This document shows, one piece after another, positions 59,767 through 64,000 of a stretch of DNA of 64,000 bases. Position 1 is the stretch's first letter, and each line of letters opens with the position of its first letter. The stretch covers positions 8,104,001 to 8,168,000 of the forward strand of contig NC_134970.1 in assembly GCF_965638725.1 (NCBI RefSeq), in the 5' to 3' direction. Made by a program: the position numbers and the translations under genes. This stretch comes from Aptenodytes patagonicus. Lineage: Eukaryota; Chordata; Aves; Sphenisciformes; Spheniscidae. Under the pieces are notes generated by a model. The model did no database searches. It was not told where the DNA came from and saw nothing but the letters and a program-made list of their open reading frames with translations.

Positions 59767-62700
59767 ATGAGGAAGATGAGAGCGCTCAGAGGTGAGGGGC
59801 TGGTGGGAGGTTGGGGGCTGATGCCTGCCGGAGGCAGTGCCCGTCCCAGCTGGGGGCTGTGTCCCTGTCCCAGCTGGGTGCTGGGGACTGCGTCCCCGTC
59901 ACCTCTTATCCTGCTGCCAGGCACCTCTGAGAGGGCTCTGGCTCCATCCTCTCCCTGCCCTCCGTGGGGCAGCTGGAGACTGCTCAGAGACAACCTGGCC
60001 CGGATGGCTCTTGTTGGCTGCTCAGCCCCAGCCCTCCCGGCCTCTCCTTGCAGGGCCCCATTCCATCCCCTGCCCAGCTCGGGGCCCCCGCGCTGGACTC
60101 ACTCCGGTGCGTCGCTGCTGTTCTGGCACTGGGGAGCCCGGAATGGGCCCAGTCCCCCCGGTGTGGTCTTCCCAGTGCCACAGCATCGGGCAGAGTCCCT
60201 CCCCTCATCCCACTGACTGCCCTCTTGCCAGTACAGCCCAGCACGGGCTGTTCGTGCTGGGGGAGGCTGGGAAGATCCTCACCCCTCCCTGGTTCGAAGC
60301 CCTGCAGCCAGCAAAAGCGTTTCTTCCTTTTCTTCCAGCTCTCTGCCGATGCGTGCGTTCCCAGTCCAGACCTGCGCATCCTGAGGATGAAGGCAGGGCA
60401 AAGGGGACGGCTGTCCCTGCAGCCGTCACTACCTTTGCGGCTGTCGGGACTTCTCTGCTAAAGCAGCTGCAAGACCATGAGGTGAGGCGGTGGGGGGGTG
60501 AGGGCTCCCTTTCCCCTTCCTCGCCTGGCACTCTCCCTCTGACCTCCGCCATCCCCCATCCTCAGGAATGATTTTCTAGGCTCCTGCAAGGCCTTTTACC
60601 CTGGTGGAGCCGATCTCCCTGTCTGGCTCTCTGCTAGTGTCAGAGGTGCCACGGAAGATCTTGCCATTCCCCGTGGCTGTCCTGACCGATGCCTGCAGCT
60701 CGTGCCTCATGCCCAAGGCACACAGATGATCCGGGGGGCAGCCGGTCTCCCTGGGAACGAGGGCAAAGCAAGTCTCGTCACTCCCCTTTGTGGTCTGTCC
60801 CCAGGGTGACCGAGTGGAGACATACCGAGAGCTGGAGAGCGTCTTGCAGGGAGACGACGGCTGTTTGACGAGTGGTGTCGTGAACCGCCTGATAGCAGAG
60901 GTGTCCAGTGACATGCGAGCAGCCCAGGTGAGCTTGTTCTCTTTCAAGGCACCAAAGCGGCCTGCCTATGCCCCTGTTTTTTGGGGAAATACAGAGCAGC
61001 GCAGAGATGTTCCTCGGTCATTCAGACCCAGCGGTGGTCCTAAGGGAGAAGCTCTGGGGACTAATGGGGGCATTACAGAGAATTTGAAGAGGGGACACAG
61101 AAAGCTGTGCAGAGAGGTGGACTCGGGGTTGTTTCTAAATGAGCGAGAGCTGAGTTCAAGCTCAAGGTTATTTCTCCTGCCTTGAGGGAGCGCCATGGGA
61201 ACCCACGAGTTCCACGGAGAGGCCCCGGGGGGGTCTCCTGGCATCTCCGCAGAGAGGGAGAGGAGGCAGTAGCACAGGGCTGCGCTGAGGCGGCAGACAC
61301 CCGGCCCGAGCACAGCTGCCCTGAGGCGTCTTGCAGGGGAGACAGGGTCATTCAGCCTGTCCGAGTGCCTCAGCCTTTTTCTTGGGAGTGTTTAACCTGT
61401 GGCGCTTTTTCAGGGTGTGACAGATGATGTGAAGACGGCCGCTAGCGATGTCCTGGTGGCTCTGGCCCGCTCCCACTTCCACTTTGTCATGTCCGAGCTC
61501 CAGAGCCACCTGAAGGTCATGGGGAAGGTCCCTGATGAGACTGTGCTCCTCACCTTGGGCAAAATGGCCTGCAGCTACGGTATGGCACTCTCGGCATCCT
61601 GGTTTGGGGAGGGGTCTGTGATAACGGGGAGAAGGGATCCTCCCCCTTCCTAAATGTTTTGTGTTGAACTGGGGGCTATGAAGTTGCCGTGCCTCCTTGC
61701 TCCGTGCCAGGGCCGGCTGGCAGCTCTTGCCTTACCAGCCCAATCCCGGTTCCTGGAGGGTTGGAGCACATTGGAGGCAAACCCGTGGGGTCTCTTGCCC
61801 CCCACTGTCCTCCCCATTTCCCCAAAGGGCTTTCCTGTGTCCTCCTTGGGGAAGGCAGCCCTCCACACACCCTCTGGCTTGTCCCGCGTAGCCCAGCAGC
61901 CCCAGCCTTGCCAGCAATCGACCCCAGCCTCCCGTGTCTCTCACTGACCCTCTCGGTCCCTCTGTCCCTGTCTTCTCTGCAGCTCTGTGGTGCATCCCCT
62001 TTGTGGGAATGACACTGCTCGCCCTGCGCACCATGCTGAGCCGGGTGGGGAGTGGCCGGATCCTGCGCGCCATCTGCAGTGGTGAGTGTCAGCTCCCTGG
62101 CCAGGGCCCAGGGGCAGGGGCTGGGGTGGCCTTTGATGCCTCCGTGTGATCTCAGAGGGAACGTGGTGGGTGTCAGCCCGCAGCGAGGTCAGGCCTTGGT
62201 GATCCCAAAGTGCTGTGAGTGTGCAGAAGGAGCGGGGGAAGCCTGGGAGGTTCCTGTGTGCAGGACGTGGCAGTGCTGCGTGGAGGAACTCCAGGGTCCC
62301 TTCCCATGGCTTCTGTTCCCCTGCTTTCCTCTGGGGTTTAAAGCCCCTGCACTGAAAGGGCGAGTATGTGGGAAGGGAAGGGCAGCGGCTGCAGTGGAAA
62401 ATGCTGGAGGGGAACAGGGCATTGAGGAGGAAAAGGTGCGACGGGGAGAAGGAGAGAAACAGTGGGGTGATTGAATCCAGATACCTCAAGAGCACGGCTT
62501 GTCCTTGGATCCAGCTCTGGTCCTAGGCTGAGCCCTGCCGAGCCTGGGACTGCCCTTAAAGCAGGCTTGGGCGAGGGTGCAAGGAACCTTCCTTGCTGCA
62601 GACTCTCAGGTGCTCCCTTGTCCTTTCTCCTGGTGCAGTTCTGGAGCAATGGTCAAAAGGGGTCAATACCTACTTCTGCAACCGGGAGCAATGTCCCTTC

Positions 62701-63982
62701 CCTCGCAACGGGAAAGCGCAGCTCTGTGAAGACATTTACCCGGTCTTCCGTTACGCGGTGGTAAATTGGCTGGGCTGCGAGGAGGAAGAGGTGAGAAGTG
62801 CTGCTTTCCACGCCTGGGGCCGCAGCAGGGATGTCCACGTCAGTGGGTCCGTCTGTGCCCGGTGGGGTGCGAGCAGAGGCGGGCAGGGAAGGGAAGCGAT
62901 CTGGGTGAGAAAGCACCCCAAGCCGGGAGCCTGCCAGCACATTGCCTGGGGCTGGAGGCTCCCTGGAGGGAAGCAGCCAAGTCCTGGGGCCTTTCTGCAG
63001 GGAGGGCTGGGGTACCAGCATGGGGAAATGCTCTCTCTCCTCTGGAGCGAGCCCTTCTCCTGCAGGGCAGAAGGGAAAGGGAAACCCCTCCCAGTGGGAA
63101 GGGCAGACTGGTGTCCAGGGGATGCTGAGCGCTAGGCAGACCTTCAGCCCTCCAAGCAGAGCCTCTCCCTTCCCTGTCCAGGACAAGCAGGCTGTCCTTG
63201 GGGCGGTGGCTGCCATGATGGGGGTCCTTCTGCATGAGGAGCAGCACCGAGAGCATGCCTGGGAGCAGCTCCTCTGGCTCCTGCACCAATATCAGGAGGT
63301 CCGAGACACCTCTCGGGTCACCAAGGTGAGAAGTCGCGTCGGGCCCGGCATGGCTGCTGGGGTGGGCCTGAGCGAGTGGCACAAGGCACTGGGGAGCTGT
63401 GGGGTGCCAGGGGGAGCTGGGCAGCCCTTAGAGAAGGAACAGGGAGAGCAGAGGAGGCCTGAGGCTTCCTGGGCTCTTTGGGCAAGAAAAGAGCAATGCC
63501 GGGGGGGCGGGCAGGAGGGAGCCAAGAGTCCCCGAGGCTCATCTTCTCAGGAAGGGAGGCATTGGCACCTCCCTGGAGCTCTGTGTGCGGGAAGAGCTTT
63601 GCCCTAATGCCCAGGGCCACGTCCCGTCCCATCCAGTGAGGGGCGAGGTCTGACGAGTGGGAAGTGGTGGGAAACTGAGTTGTCAACACCGGGCTCTCTT
63701 CAGAGGAAAGAGACCCTCCCGATGCTGCTCTGAGGGGAGGGCAAACAAGAAGCCCCATGCAGGAGGGTTTGGGCTTTTCCCTGGGAGGTGGTGTTAGGGA
63801 CTCCCCTTATCCCACATGTGCTGCGTTTCTCCCTTCCCAAGTGACTTTTGGTGGCTTTAGCCTCCTCTTCCTCCCCCGTTCTCTTGTAGAGCCTCATCTA
63901 TGTCCTGGAGACGCTGGAGGGAGTTCAGACCCCAATCCCACAGGGCATGGCTGTTGCCATCAGCACGGCTGTGCACCGCCAG
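59767..63982 (+). CDS. Maestro heat-like repeat (MROH) family protein, 5' portion, 8 exons
   Basis: The N-terminal part of a second MROH protein (HEAT repeats), continuing past the right edge. Exons: 59767-59791 (ATG in GCTGCCATGAGG), 60339-60481, 60805-60927, 61414-61579, 61983-62081, 62639-62790, 63182-63325, 63890-63982. They total 315 codons, all phases consistent and GT-AG introns. Matches to MROH N termini include ETYRELESVLQGDDGCL, DVLVALARSHFHFVMSEL, VPDETVLLTLGKMA, PFVGMTLLALRTML and VFRYAVVNWLGCEEEE. The first exon is the weakest call: it was chosen because its phase fits and the ATG context is good, but a different 5' exon is possible. The exon from 60339 begins with a low-complexity, poorly conserved stretch. 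Same orientation as the MROH gene at the left end, suggesting a family cluster. Confidence 0.82.
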
Positions 63983-64000
63983 GTAAGGGGAGCCTGCGCC

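Overview
The window looks like avian nuclear DNA from a GC-rich, gene-dense region. The evidence is CR1 LINE 3' ends finishing in the bird-type ATTCTATG repeat, several LTR types of bird endogenous retroviruses, short GC-rich introns with GT-AG borders, and vertebrate multi-exon genes. Nothing prokaryotic is present, and no tRNA, rRNA or CRISPR was seen. The species cannot be named from the sequence.

Three protein-coding genes can be read exon by exon, all on the + strand. (1) 189-12302 holds the 3' part (23 exons, 902 codons) of a maestro heat-like repeat (MROH) family gene whose 5' end lies left of the window. Its reading frame is unbroken and it ends about 0.3-0.4 thousand residues earlier than long MROH proteins. 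(2) 23957-30044 is a complete SUN-domain gene of the SUN3/SPAG4 type: 11 coding exons, 354 codons, phases consistent throughout, with a stop codon overlapping its polyadenylation signal. (3) From about 59767 to the right edge runs the 5' part of a second MROH gene, which continues beyond the window. The two MROH genes are in the same orientation and probably belong to a tandem family cluster. In addition, 55457-57079 on the - strand holds three decayed but intron-separated exons of a diaphanous-type formin (DIAPH), an unprocessed pseudogene fragment.

Between the genes is a repeat-rich landscape. A defective, apparently chimeric retroviral element with gammaretrovirus-like Gag lies at about 14.7-18.2 kb. 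A CR1 LINE (19.57-20.83 kb) sits inside a GGA-rich purine tract. A near full-length, minus-strand, env-bearing provirus with broken genes occupies 31.1-38.5 kb. An AT-richer island with almost no recognisable genes covers 38.5-47.9 kb. Two LTRs are juxtaposed at 47.95-48.73 kb. A CpG-rich block with a GAGCC pentamer array is at 49.6-50.7 kb, an old CR1 end at 52.3-52.8 kb, and a 144-bp minisatellite at 53.65-54.47 kb. A 190-bp repeat occurs at 21.2 and 30.9 kb, and a 44-bp element occurs in opposite orientations at 12.44 and 54.83 kb.

No new molecular system could be demonstrated. The most interesting leads are the C-terminally short MROH gene, a decayed duplicate exon in front of the second MROH gene, the formin pseudogene, the chimeric retroelement, and unassigned exon-like segments on the minus strand at 18.4-19.5 kb.
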